A DNA stretch of 64,000 bases from Phoenix dactylifera (GCF_009389715.1 NC_052393.1:3224001-3288000), one strand, 5' to 3'; positions 10,642-23,035 are shown, counted from the first letter of the stretch. Program-made: numbers and translations. The notes: a model not told the origin generated them from the sequence alone.

Positions 10642-13600
10642 TCAGGCCGCCGCAGCCGCGGTGCAAACCGGGAGGTCCTTCTCCATGTTGGGCGGCACCC
10701 GAAGGATGGGATTCTCTCGAAGAAGTTGACAGGCTTGAGATCGAAGCTCGAGAAGACCCGTGGGCATGATTGGGAAGTCCTCTTGGCATGGTACGTGGTG
10801 AAATCCCATCGTGTACCACACCACAATGTCCTTGTTCTCTATCGGCCGGTCCCTGGGAGTTAGAACAAAGGAAAACACTCAGCGTTATGAAGGAAGAACC
10901 AAGTGTTGACCCTCGTCCAATTCCTGTTAGTGTTGGCTCCATACCTCTCGGACCAGACAGCGAGCGTGTCGTCCCCTTTGCTCTGGTACACAAATAGCCC
11001 TCCCGCCCATTCCTCGCTCTTGTTGTATGGCGTCACCCAAATCTAAAAGCCCCACAGAAGGAATATAATTTAGAAAACGATACTCGATACTACTTGTTTA
11101 TCACTTTTTCAATTTACATGTTTAAATGCTAGTATGACAAGGCAAGTTAGCTCCTTAGGAGTTTGGACAAAGATGTCTCTCACCTGATTGTTTGTAAAAG
11201 CACCTCTGAGCTGTGGGGGATCGTTAGGATCCAACAAGCTGGCGGCGGTGCCGGCCGGGAACCACCTTGTACCCAACCGGGTTTCCGACTTTGGTGGTCT
11301 TGGATGGGTTGATGATGTGGTACTCCTTCGGCGCATAGAGCTTAAGCCTGATCTGTGCGTCCTTCTCCGTCTTGGCGACGTGCCGTGTGGCTTGAGGTAG
11401 CTCGTCCGAGGGGACTCTCCGGGGTCGGTGTCCTGCCTCGCTATATCAACCTTAACAAAGGAGTTTTCGACGCCGTCGACGTCCATGTCGAGGTGGAAGG
11501 TGATGTAGTGGTCGTGGATGACGCCGATCACGTTCTCCGACAAGAGGGTGCCATGCATGTCCTCCGGTGCTGAAACTTGGTTCAAGTGCGAGTAGGGCGT
11601 TCCTTTCACCATTAGAATCCCGCTGAGCCCAACCTGTTAGATTTGAATGCAGCAGGCCGCATGAACATCCTAAAATATACCAGTGGCTGGGGTTCCAATA
11701 GTAACTATAAAAAGGGAATAGTAAAGAAGATATTTTTTCACAAAATAAAAAGAAGATAGATGACGGTGGCTATGTGCAGGAATAGTAAAGGAAAATGCAT
11801 CCTAGGCCCCAGCGTCTTGTCCTCTGTGCGATGTGGTGTCCCAAGGCCTAACAAGGTCCTAAATGTCAAGCTGAGACTAGCCCAATTCAACAAAAGATGT
11901 AACGAGCTAGTCCACACTGATGTCAAGGTGAGACAATGGGGCAGCACTGGTGATGATTGGATTTGGATGGAATTGGATCTGTCATGTGGTGAACACTTCA
12001 ATATGTCTATGAGTCCAGTGCCATGCATCCATCTTTTAGATTTGCATGCAGCCCTATGATCAATTTTATAATCTGGATGCCTTTCTCACCATCATTCACT
12101 CTCGATACTCTTTTATATGATTGAGTGAGACGGACAATCTTCATTATTGCAAACTAGGATGAGGGAGGTGCCTACTGCTGCGGCATTGACCAATTCGCAT
12201 CTTTGTTTATTTCAAAATATGCATTCTTGATTAATGAGGGACGTGCATTCTTGAAGTTTGCGACATAAAAATTTATTTATGGAAAACGTGAAGGACCCAT
12301 TTGATGAGGACATCACAAGTCTTGATCTATGGAAACAAATTGGCAACTAATGACGGCACCTATCAACCGGATATTTTAAGAGGTAAAATATCAACGCCAT
12401 GGACAACTTTCTATATCCACAACCAATTGCAAGGATGCCCAGCCACACAAGAGAATCTCTTGTGTGGCTAGCCATTCATCAATATCAAGCGCCTTGATAT
12501 TCATGCACAACAATCAACCATGCGCCACTAATCTCGTGAATGAATTGTAGAGCGCCAAGTTAACTTCAAACAAGTCCACCGGGCACCCAAAAAAATATCT
12601 GGCTGAGAAATATCACGCACCAGAGACCCTGGCTAAGAATCGCAGAGAAAGAAAGGATACAAGGAGATCGAGACCAACCAAATCGCTTTCTCGTTAGCGG
12701 CACCTCATATCTCTAGACGCCATCTACAGCTAGATTATATGCTTAAGAACCGGCTTATAGTTAGCTAGCTTTCTGACATGATGCAGCCATGTAGTTAAAG
12801 CCTAAACCGTTTACGGCACCGCAGAATGCTGTGCATAGATGGCTATTAAATAAAATATTTTATAAGTATATGTATTATTTAATAACCATCTAACTCATGG
12901 CGAGTATCTAGAGATGCACAATATTCTGCAGCGAACGGAGGATCCCGGCTGCTTTTCCCTCTGGTCCCATCCAAGACCATGACCAGATCGCAAGTTGTAT
13001 TTTGAAGTTGAAAGCAACAAATAGAGAAGACAAAAGATATTATTTCTAGGAGCAGGCAGACCTTGACACGGATGAGCCCATCCGTCTGGAACTCCCAGTC
13101 CACTATGTAGTCGTAGTTCGCCACCGAGGCTGCCATCCTCGCCACCAACGTCACCTTCGGCCTTACCTCCCGTATCTACTCACCTCCCCAACACCGAAAC
13201 ATTAAAAAAATTAATACAATAAATGTCACCAAGTATAAACCATATATATCGTCTAACCTGCATGCCGGTGATGGGACTCTCCGAGTGCCGCCACCCGATA
13301 TCCCCGGCGTACCTTTCGAAGAGGCACACCATGTTCGGCCGGACGTACGGCCTTCCGTCCGCCGCCGGGAACACTCCGTCCATGTAGTAGGCGTTCCGGG
13401 GACAGTCGTTAAGCGGCACCAGCGGCATCGCCTGGAGGCCGAACCCGTACTCCCCGGCGTCCATATACGTCTTGAAGTACCAGGCGTCGGTGGGGTCCAT
13501 GTATGGAACGAACAGCTCCGACGCGAAGCCCTTGTACATGACCGTCCTCTTCTTCCCGGTCTCCGGGTCCATCGCCGAGACCGCCGATACCACCAGCCCG

Positions 13601-14613
13601 GCCCTCGCGTCCGCCTTCAAATGGAACTCCCACCCCGCCCACTTCACCACGTGTCCCCCCTCCACCACGAAGCTGGGACCGGCCGGCTGCTCTATCGATA
13701 TCGGTTTCAGCGGCTGGATTTTGGGGGCCCCGCTCTGGGCCGCGACGACGTCGTAGCGGTAATCGGTGTCGGCTGACTTGGGGATGGGGATGTCACGGCC
13801 AACGTCGGAGATGTCAACGACTGCTTTTCGTGTCCATGTCGAGGAGGACGGTGAGGCCCTCGATGGGGCGCATGTAGAAGTTGGCGGTGCCCTCGGCGGA
13901 GTAGCACTGGACCTTTATTAGGCGACGGCCCTCCTCCTTGCCGCCGAACCATCCGAGGGAAATGGGGAGGCAGGCGAGGTCGGAGAGGCGGACGCCTCGG
14001 GCGAGGACGGAGCGGTTGAAGGCAGGGTCTGCTAGGGGGGCCCAGACGGAGGAGGTCATGTCGTCGACGGTCATGGTGGGAAAGCCGGATGCGGGGGCGG
14101 GGTGCCGGATGACGTTGCGGGAGGAGAGGTCGACGGAGAGGACATAAGAGTCGCCGCGGAAGCGGGCGGTGACGGCGGCGCGGCGCGGGGGAGGGTGTCA
14201 CCGGGGCGCCAGTTGAGGACGGCGGGCTTAGGGGGCTCGTCGAGGGAGAGGGAGTGGATGGTGAGGGAGGAGGGCGAGGAGGAGAAAGGAGGGTAGGAGT
14301 GGAGGATTGAGCGGGCGGCGTTGATCTCCTGAACGGTGAGGGGGTCGAGGGGGTGGCGGGGGACGTCGGACTCGCGGTCTTGGGTGGTGGTGGTGGTGGT
14401 GGCGGAGTGGGAGGAGGACTCCGTCAAGTGAGGTTGGGATTTGGATTGGATGCGGTTCTTGGAGTTGCACCAAGGCGAATAGCGTGTGCAGTCAAGGAAG
14501 TCAGCCTTGTCGGAGGGGGCGTTGGCGAGGTGGAGCCAGGAGCGCGAGAAGAGGAGGAGGAGGAGGGCGCCGAGGATGAGGAAGAGGAAGCGGAGGAGAG
14601 AGGTGGACTCCAT
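10642..14613 (-). CDS. Primary (copper/topaquinone) amine oxidase, 5 exons, six one-base indels
   Basis: The product would oxidise primary amines to aldehydes with release of H2O2 and ammonia. Exons by splice sites: 14613-13258, 13175-13062, 11633-11184, 11042-10945 and 10852-10642 (TGA), giving about 742 residues. An N-terminal hydrophobic segment (residues ~7-24) suggests a signal anchor. The catalytic-base motif D-A-G-E-Y-G-F-G is in exon 1. The cofactor tyrosine motif S-V-A-N-Y-D-Y is in exon 2 (Tyr ~473). Copper ligands H-D-H are in exon 3 (~530/532), and the third His is in G-F-H-H-V-P of exon 5. Oddity: one-base indels at 14187-14191 (-1), 13825-13828 (+1), ~11390 (-1), 11257-11259 (+1), 10757-10759 (+1) and ~10712 (-1) shift the frame, each exon restoring it. 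All but ~11390 are clearly in short homopolymers. Sequence error or recent pseudogene cannot be told apart here. Introns are 82, 1428, 141 and 92 bp. Confidence 0.92.
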
Positions 14614-15355
14614 CTCTCTGCTCTCGTGTTGTGGTGATGGGTGCGATGGTGGGAGGGTTTTAATAAGGGATTAGTTGAGGACGATGACGAGCGAGGAAGC
14701 AAATGTACAAGGGGGAAGGGGACGAATTGGTGTCGCTTCACCTCCGGTGTGGTTTATCTCCTCAGATTCGGACCGAGATGAGTCACAGCGATTGGACCAG
14801 CTTATGGGCGTTAGACCTTGGTCACTCGGATCTTAGCTTAGATCAGGACACAAAATGGCCATTGTCCATAGCAATCTCCGAACTCGTTAGATAAGATCTA
14901 AATCCTATATAATCCTGGTGTCTAAGCTAGAGAAGGTTGACCGAAACGCCGGAATGTTTACGAACCAGAGAAACGGGTCAGGTCTCAATAAAAACTCCGG
15001 ATGACCGTCAGCTCTCCTCGCCTCCGTCGAGGCCCCTCTCGATCCCAATCCCCCACCTCCAAAGCCATCTAGCGGATTCACTGCTTTTTGGTCTTCTAGT
15101 AACTTTTTTTCTTTTCCTTGGGTGAAGATTTGTACTATCGCATTGGTGGATTTATGGTTTGGCTTTATATCCATATATATTGTTTGATGGAATAGATATT
15201 GGGAGATTCTTTTGTCCTATTTCCTCTTTGATGTGGCTTAAGATTTGTTGTTGTGTGCGCTATTCAATCAGTTCCAACCAAAATTTCTTTTTTAGTATAA
15301 CTTTTTTCTTCTTTTTTTCGGTAGAACGGTTGAATTAATTACTTAAAATGAGTGC
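14614..15355. other. 5' flank of the amine oxidase gene
   Basis: Contains the 5' untranslated region and promoter of the minus-strand amine oxidase. No TATA box is convincing. Beyond about 14900 no gene or repeat was recognised. Confidence 0.45.
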
Positions 15356-15359
15356 AAAC

Positions 15360-16264
15360 GACATCAGCACCGAGCAAGCCAGACCTCGATCCCGTTGAGT
15401 ATCATTCCGACCCTGGATCTTACAAAAAGCCGAGCCGACCTCGGCCAGACCTCTTCGCTTAGGGCGTTTTGCAGGATCGACCAAGAACCGAAGAGGCCCC
15501 GTCGACCGCAGGTATCTACAATGACGCCCCTCGAACCGAGCTCGAGCCGGGCTCGGAGCGCTCTGCAGGATCAACCAAGAGCCGAAGAGGCCCCGTCAAC
15601 CACAGGTATCCACAATGACGCCTGGCCCGAGCTCGGGGCCCCCTACCGACCTGACTTCACAAATGATGAGGCTGAGCCGGCTTTAAAGTCCGTCGAGCCG
15701 ACCTCACCGAACGTATGTCGCGGCCCCCAAAGTTGGCCCGACCTCAGTGCTCATCGAGCTAACTTCACCAACTAAAGGTTGCGGCCTCCAAGCGAGCCCA
15801 ATCTCGCCTACGGTCGCATACACGTGCACGCCTATGTGCGCTTCTATGCCCGTATAGGTGGTCGTACATTACAGCCTCACCATGCTATGCTTTGCTTGCT
15901 GGCCACTCTACGACATGACGACCAAGTTCATACCTTGCTGCCAAGGGTCATACCCTGTTAACGCTTGCAACGTCATACCGTGCGCAGAAATAGTTCGAAA
16001 CCTATGCCCCAAGCAAGTTGTGGCCACACGCTACCTGGGTACCTCCGCGAAGACTATAAATAGCCCCATCAAGTAATGCCTAAGGACTTTTTGGCTGGAC
16101 CACGTAAGATTCACTCTAACTTAATCATCGGATGGCTCTCACCGGAATCCCACCGGTAATACTTTGTGCAGGTCCGCCGGCGTGCAGGAAGCGACGTCCT
16201 TCTTCCATCCCGACCGGTAGCTCCTCCGACCCCTCTGGCGTGGGCCGAATTTGAACCACAACAG
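15360..16264 (+). repeat. LTR-like block, probable solo or truncated Gypsy LTR
   Basis: A GC-rich block (many GAGC/CCGACCTC words) contrasts with AT-rich flanks. It contains a TATA box (CTATAAATAG at about 16054), a downstream TTTGTGCAGG segment and an end in GAACCACAACA, a common 3' terminus of plant Gypsy LTRs. The next bases show no primer-binding site, so the internal region is missing. The 5' boundary is uncertain and no convincing target duplication was found. Confidence 0.5.
15471..15624 (+). repeat. 94-bp tandem duplication inside the LTR-like block
   Basis: GCAGGATCRACCAAGARCCG starts at 15471 and again at 15565, and the match continues through GGTATCYACAATGACGCC. About 1.6 copies differ by a few transitions. 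Confidence 0.8.
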
Positions 16265-16269
16265 CATTT

Positions 16270-17390
16270 ATAAAATTAGAAAATAAAATATTAAAAACTT
16301 ACTGCAGAAGATGAGTAGAAGAACCCCATAATTTAGATCGAGTATGGCTGGCCACAAAGTGAGCTATCTAGTCTGCAGCATTATTAACCTTTTTTGTAGA
16401 TGTAGAAAATTTTAATAAAGGGCAAAGCACTCATCGTCCATCCCCAATTATGTAAAAGCGGGTAAACAACGGCATCAGCAAGTGGTGGATCAAAAGGTCA
16501 TCAAACAATTGTTAATAAATCTCTCTCTAGATAAATGAAAAGGCATTTAACTACCGTGTAGCATAAAGTAGTCCTTCCCATGAAGCTCATAATTCCACTC
16601 ATAGTACAGTAATATCAATAACTTTGATACAGCCGGCGGCTAAAAGAATTCTATTAGCAGCTCTTGTTACAAAACCTACTCCCTCAAAAGAACGTCTCTC
16701 TTGTACACTACCATCAAAATATCTTGGGATGGTCGAGGGATGGTGGCTTCCAAAAAAAATAGCATGTATGAGGGACGTAGAAAATGCATTAAAAGAGCTA
16801 CAGATTTTCTCCCCTCTCAAAGGCCCTCTCGACACTGGGCAAACTCGTAGGCTAATATAATAACTTTTAGTAAAATCACATTTGGAAGATAAAACCATTT
16901 CTAGACAGCCAAATTTAATAAGCAATATAATACATCAAATTTGCTTTAATTTTTTTATCTTTGCTGGATGACTTCTCTCTTACGTGTTGAAGAAAGAGAT
17001 CAAGAGAAGTACTCGGAAGAATAGAAAAATCCTGAAATGGGGCTAATCTCTAATTTCTAAATCTAGGATGGCAGTCTACACTTACATAGAGCATGAGGTA
17101 CTCGGCACACGAAAACCTCTCTGATGTAGGAATTCGCGACATGGTAATCAATGCCAAGCCACTTCCTTCTTTCATGTGGTTTTAATAAGGGAAAGTTTTT
17201 TAAGAAATGTTATGTTTAACATCATTTGTCAAAAAACTTAACAACATGAAATTTGAATTTTTAACAGCATGAAATTTGATCATTAATGTAACAGTAGGTG
17301 CTCTTTAGCAACATGAAATTTGATCATTAATGTTACATGTTTGCATGTACGAGCCAGGTGATCCCATTTAACCCTATTTAGCAAAAGCTC
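16270..17390. other. intergenic, nothing recognised
   Basis: Open frames on both strands around 16600-16925 (up to 108 codons) show no family signature that I recognise. No repeats or RNA genes seen. Confidence 0.4.
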
Positions 17391-17394
17391 ATTT

Positions 17395-17580
17395 AGCTCA
17401 ACTCATTCAATAAAAATAAATTTACCCCAACTCGATAAACCAAACTGATTTTCTCAGACCGGTTTGAATCGTTTTTTAAAGGGTTTGTTTGGTTTTAATT
17501 TTGATTTTAATAAACCGGTTTAAATTGGTTAGGATTCAAAAATAATCTAAACCGACCCGATCTAAGATATGCATACCCCT
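17395..17580. repeat. possible small non-autonomous DNA element
   Basis: An AT-rich block with inverted AACCGGTTT words (ACCGGTTTGAATCG, TAAACCGGTTTAAATTGG) ends in GCATACCCCTA, which resembles the outer end of hAT-type MITEs. The left end and target duplication were not identified, so this is only a hint. Confidence 0.25.
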
Positions 17581-17589
17581 ACAAATGTG

Positions 17590-20560
17590 AAAAGCCTGTT
17601 GGCACTTACTGATTAATTCGAATATGCTCGGCTCCTTTTTCTCTTCTTTTTTTTAATATGACATCTAGCACTTCTTGATAGGACCGATCTACTGCTGAGC
17701 TAATAGACCTGGTCTAACTAATAATTTCTCCATGGCCCAACCTAAATTTTGCACTTAATCTCTTACAGGCTCCCCCCACCCCCTATGCCTCTTGGGTTTT
17801 AGAGCCTAAAATTTTAGATTATGCAAAGTCTTTTTCAGAGCAGTATTCAGGATGCCCAAATTAGTACGATCCATTAATAGCCGTAGACTTAACCGTGAAC
17901 TGTGCCGGACTCAATCCAGCAAGGGAAATGGTGGCCAAAGCAACTTGGACCTCCCAATAGGTCGGGACCCACTTCCAGAGCATTGGATTATGATCTATGA
18001 TCTTTGCTTGATGATGCCCTCCAATTAGCAAGGGCAGAATCATAATTAGGAACCACCAAAAATGCTTGGAACGTGCCAAGTTCTTGACCGGGAAGTGCTG
18101 TTAAAATTGAATATCGATTGGTTTTGTAGGGCTGCATTTGGCTACCCTCCTCGATCACGCCATTCTTTAGAACAGTTGTGCATAAATAGCCCAGCTAATG
18201 ATAATACATTATGAGAAGTATTGAGGCTTTCCACTCCTTTTACAAGAATAAGAGGAGAATAAATAGCTAGGCCTGAAGCCCCAAAACTCCTATCATTATT
18301 ATTTTTTTATCCTTTTTTTTTTGAAATAAATCAGAATAATTCATATAGATCTCAAATGAATACATCTAGTAAAATCAGAAACTAAAATATCTCAAAAAGC
18401 GGTGGGCATATTTATACTATCGGTTCACACCACTTTACCAAAATGTGCTGCTACAAAAAATGCAACTCAATCCACCGCTCTATTGGTCACGCGTTAGGCA
18501 TGAGTTACTCAGAAAGAAATACACCCACTAGCACATCACCAAGTATCTCAAAGTAGGGGTGCACGGTCTCTATCTCCAGTCTACTTTCAATTCCAGCCAA
18601 TCACTATGGTTAAGTCTCCCTTCAGATAAGATCGGTCTATAGATAAAATTTTATATAAATGGTACCTGCTCCAAGTTGCCCTTAGCTCAGCATTAGGTAC
18701 AGTGACATCATGAGTCGGATTTCCACCAGGAACAATGAGGTAGACTTTGGGTCTCTGATTGTATATCCCATACTATTTCCTTGTCGCGGTCCTCCGAGAG
18801 TCGCATCTGCAGCCGAATCTATTGGAATCCAGCTAGCATGCATCAGTGGCCTTAGTGCGATATATAATAATATATCAAATGGTTCATTAATGCAAGGCCA
18901 ATGGAACCTCCTCTTGCATTGGCCCCCCCTATAATTTACGCACGCTGGTCCCTGGTACGAAGCACGGAAAGTCGGATGGTGCGAGGCGCACCGCGAGGCC
19001 CCAAAAGCGCGATCGCAGTCACGCCCCACAGCCCGCAGAAAATTATAAACCTCCCAAGGTCGCCTTCTCCCGGGCTTACTGCTTTCCACATCTAATTAAA
19101 CTAATCCTCTTCCCGAAAAAACAATGATCTCTTTTTGGGGTGAACCTAATACAAAGTTCATGACATTTTGGATTGGTTATAATTAAGTTTTGTTCGTAAA
19201 CCGACCGTTCTGTCTTAACTCATTTATTAAATCAGTTCGATTTAGCTTATTCTAAATCAAATTCACTTGTTCAATAATGAAGCTACGTTGGCACGATTTC
19301 CTTCCGATCGAGCCCTGAAGTTAAACCAATTCATCTAGTTTAACTATGCCAAATTAGCATATTAATTGACAAGGTTACGTAATTAAAGTTCTTGACTAGT
19401 CCATTAAATGATAAGGCTCAAACTCGCAATTATATCTAAATACATATTTGCCTAATCAGGGTGAACCTGTGATCTCGTACATTCGTGACCCAATAAATTA
19501 TGGCCCAATTTGACTTTCCAGATGCATGGCCGGGATCTGGCTTAGTACAATAAGTCATTGGAGAAATCAGATTGGATATAAGTCTTTCCTACCTAATCCT
19601 ATTTATATATGAAGTCTATGATGGGCCAAACATTAGATGACCCAGCCCGATCCAATCCGGTTAGATCTAACTCAGCTCAAAACTTCAATAATGACTTCTA
19701 TATCTCCTAGTCCTCTTTGATTCACCCCTTTACCATATTTACATTTGTAAGTTGCACACCAAGTATATTTGTAAGTTGAAGATTTAGTGATGGTTACATT
19801 ATATGCTGCTTCAAGAAAACTTACACCTAAACCTTTTTTTATTAGTTTTCTTTCTAAATATATAGCATGCTGCTTTATGTTGTTTTATGCCACTACATTG
19901 GACGCAAACATAGACCTGATCCAACTCAACTTGTCAATTGGTTGCCGGACTCTATGGGTCCAACCTAACTGTGGACACCGAGCGTGAGTCACTAAGAGGC
20001 CAAGCCATGTTCAAATAGGGCCCCCACCTTTGAAACAAAACTACCTCCAAGTTCCAAACCTAATGCCCACTCCCATCTCGTCACACCTCTTCACCCTTAA
20101 CATGGAAAAGCTCAGGTCTAGTCCTAACGCACTCAGTCATAGTGACATCATCAAATGAATACCTACCCCTGGACAAAGCACTTCTGATGCAAAGAATTGG
20201 GAAGTGAGGAAAGAGCATGAGAGGAAGATCCAGGAGAGAGAGGTTCAAAAGTACCACTGGTGACTTGTCGTGCTAAGTATTGGATGGCAAACAAACCTTA
20301 ATGCCATTCAGAACAAAGTCTTGAAACTTTGCCAAAAGAAAAGATGTAGAAAAAATGGAGACCAGAAGATGGTAAACAGCTCAGAAAAACTTCGAACACG
20401 AGTAAAACCAGACCTATGAGAAGGTTCCAGGAATCAAGCCGTTCGGCTCATGTGACCACTACCTCGAATTCCGCTGGCCACTGAAGTTTCAACGCTAGTT
20501 TAGATCTCCTTCTTGAAATTTAAATAATTATATTACACCAACCAGCCAAACTTTCTCTCT
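17590..20560. other. intergenic, nothing recognised
   Basis: No gene could be supported. Open frames at 18682-19095 overlap on opposite strands and carry no known motif. Confidence 0.45.
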
Positions 20561-20666
20561 TCTTCTCGCCTATTTGCCAACCCCAAGCCACCTAGTTACT
20601 ATTCTCCACCTCAATCTCGGCAGCTGCGACCCAGCATTCACAGATAGGTGCTCTTGCAGTGAATCA

Positions 20667-20696
20667 ATGAGCCTTCTCTGAGAGATGGAACCATGA
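20667..20696 (+). promoter_or_regulatory. two minimal upstream ORFs before the CLE start
   Basis: An ATG at 20667 opens a 4-codon ORF ending in TGA at 20679-20681. A second ATG at 20685 opens a 3-codon ORF whose stop TGA (20694-20696) overlaps the CLE start codon ATG at 20693 as ATGA. If the transcript starts upstream of them, they could lower or couple CLE translation. The transcription start is not known. Confidence 0.5.
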
Positions 20697-20962
20697 TTCC
20701 CTCCCTTGGGAGGAGACGAGGGGTGGTGTCGTGCTCCTGGGTCGTTGCCGTGTTCCTTGTGCAAATGGTAATCTTCCTTCACTCCACCATGCTCGCGGAG
20801 GGAGCACGTTCTTCTACCTTCTTAGACTTGGCTCCCCTTTCGGTTGCTCCGAGTGGAGTGGTGATGTTCGATAGCCATGACAACCATACGAATGAAGATT
20901 ACTTGGCAGGAGCAGATAAGAGGAAGGTCCCCAATGGCGCGAATCCCCTTCACAATAGATGA
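20693..20962 (+). CDS. CLE-family signalling peptide precursor, Ala at CLE position 7
   Basis: Intronless 89-residue precursor of a secreted CLAVATA3/ESR-related peptide, a class perceived by leucine-rich-repeat receptor kinases at the cell surface. Residues ~14-38 form a hydrophobic signal peptide (V-V-A-V-F-L-V-Q-M-V-I-F-L, then A-E-G-A). A variable acidic middle follows. The CLE motif is at the extreme C terminus, residues 77-88: RKVPNGANPLHN, with basic residues K-R just before it and one Arg after. It is closest to the RKVPNG-type CLEs (CLE25-like), but the usual Pro at position 7, the hydroxylated and arabinosylated residue in CLV3, is Ala. Pro4 and Pro9 are kept. The size and layout fit the family (about 80-120 residues). 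The start at 20693 is the first ATG in frame. No specific orthologue name is given. Confidence 0.88.
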   Translation: MIPSLGRRRGVVSCSWVVAVFLVQMVIFLHSTMLAEGARSSTFLDLAPLSVAPSGVVMFDSHDNHTNEDYLAGADKRKVPNGANPLHNR

Positions 20963-22865
20963 ATATATGCGTCGCGAAGCCTCCCCCTACTCCCATGTAT
21001 GCTCTATTGGCTTGTTCAATTAGCTAGCATAAATTTTAGAAGGTAACATGCACATCAGAAGGGAGCTCTTGTACGAGGTCAAACAGTAAAGATGATTGAT
21101 TACCAGCAGCTGATGCTTCGAACAGTAACTCTTCACCACCTTCTGTGAGCTAACTCTTTGCTTCTGGTAGATGTAATTGCCTTGTAACATGGAACTCTAT
21201 GAGCCTTCTGCTAGATGTGATTTTATTTTCTACTTTCCTTTATATGATTTCCTTCTTTCCCTCCTTGGGGTGAAGAATTATATATGAGGAGGAATAAAAA
21301 GGCTTCAAGTCTTTGCTTTTGTTGTATTTTCCTTATGCAATATCTTGATGCCATTAGCAGGGTAGTTACATGCATGCACAATAATTTTAATCTCTGAGTA
21401 CGTGAAACTCATGCTTGTAATTCTAGCTACAAGTGGGCATATCTTCAGCTCTTAAGCCATGGTAATTCTACACAACTCATCAGCCACCCATACAGTCTCC
21501 ACCTAGATTTGATTGTTTGTGACACATATCGCCTTCACGAAAACAATTCCACAAGTGGCTTTCCATCTCCAATAACCGTTGCATTCAAAATCCTCAGATG
21601 TACTTAGGAATCCAGGACATTAAACAATGACGTGTGAGGTCCTAGTCTACCAGCTGTGTAAGTTTGTCCCTTTATAAGAACCACAAGAGTTGTTCTCTCT
21701 TTTCCAGAAAGTATTTGGCAGCGTTTACACTCATGCATGAATGCCTTTCATCTAGGTTTAGATGAGCACTGTTCTTGCAAACTTTAAAGCTGAAAGGCAC
21801 GTTTGGATGCACAAAATTCATATCCATCAGTACGCAATTTCGCTTAATAGAGAAGATGAAAGAAACAAGAAACGAGGAGATCTTGATGCTGCCGATCTTT
21901 TAGCCCTAGGGTTTTTGGCATACTGGAATTTATTAATATTGTGCCAGTAAGACTAACTCCATACACTATCGATCTGACAGGTTATTATACTAGATAATCT
22001 GGTTGACAAAATAACAAGCCTTTCCTCCATTCTTTCTTTATCTCGTCGGTATGCGCATCTACAAGTGTATTTTTATTTGTGTCGTACATGGAAAGCAAGA
22101 AATAAAAGAAGGATTTTGCTGAAAGTCGTGAGAGGACACGTGAAGGCCTTGTGGATTTTGGTCTCTTTGAGTTAATCAGAAGCATCCAATATCAGATTTG
22201 GACTCTTCCTGCAATTTGGTGTGGAAAGCTATGGAAATCTGATACAATAATAATTTCTATGCCGACTTATTCGCCCGATTGCAATGACCAACCAATCTTG
22301 GATGGAGGGGTGAGTACGCTGCGTCTGCTCATCGATCCATAAGATGTGAAGCGGTGCAACAAAATCCCGTCAAAAGTGCACTCGTCCTCAAGATCTACGA
22401 GTCCTTTCCTTCAAAAAAAAAAATAAAAAAATGAGACTTCTACCCACACTCACAGCCTGGTCCTTTTACAGGTAATAAATGACATGGAAATCCAGACCGG
22501 TTACATTATTCGAACGTTTCGCAATGTTCTAGATATTCCACGCTTCGGAAGTGTCAATGATGACAAAAGCGACTGTGTTCTTTCTTGAACTAGCGTGGAT
22601 AGATGGCCTTGAATGTCTGCTTCTTTCTACTTGTGGTCTTTAATGATCATGTGATTATAATTGGAGGATGGTGATATTAAATGAGTTCGTTTCATTGTTT
22701 TCAATGGCATAAAATTATTCATAGCTATTATGTTCTTTACAATCAAACTCTCTTCCGTAGCTCCTTCAAACACCTGTTTGACCTGGCTTCGCACCTCCCC
22801 CAACCTTTCTATTGGCCCCTTATGGTTGGTGACCAAGACCGGTATCTCTCGGGCCTTCTTCAAAT
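20963..22865. other. 3' flank of the CLE gene and intergenic DNA
   Basis: The 3' untranslated region of the CLE gene should lie in the first few hundred bases. Nothing else recognised to 22865. Confidence 0.4.
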
Positions 22866-22868
22866 TTT

Positions 22869-23035
22869 AAATGGGTTGGGTCGGATCGGATCGGATCTGA
22901 ATTCAATAAATTCAGACTTGACCCAAAAAATAGAATGGGTCCAATTTTAGAATCCGACTTGGCCCTACAAATCCTCCAAAATGAATCGGGTTGGATCAGG
23001 TCACGAGTTAATCCGACCCATTTGTATCCTTACTT
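22869..23035. repeat. small inverted-repeat element, hAT-MITE-like
   Basis: The left side reads AAATGGGTTGGGTCGG and the reverse complement of the right side reads AAATGGGTCGG, with GATCGGATC-type words between. Such AAATGGGTCGG termini are common in plant hAT MITEs. Exact ends and target duplication are unclear. Confidence 0.4.

Noticed and set aside
13285-14296. Long open frames on the plus strand opposite the amine oxidase
   Set aside because: Shadow frames of a GC-rich exon; splice sites, domains and catalytic motifs are on the minus strand.
15138-15145. GCAT before TGG as 5' target duplication of the LTR-like block (matching GCATT after 16264)
   Set aside because: Only 4 bases, and the sequence between 15145 and 15360 does not look like the LTR.
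16599-16925. 108-codon minus and 78-codon plus frames
   Set aside because: No start context, no known motif, both strands open; left unannotated.
18682-19095. 135-codon minus frame and overlapping plus frames
   Set aside because: No homology recognised and no supporting splice or promoter signal.
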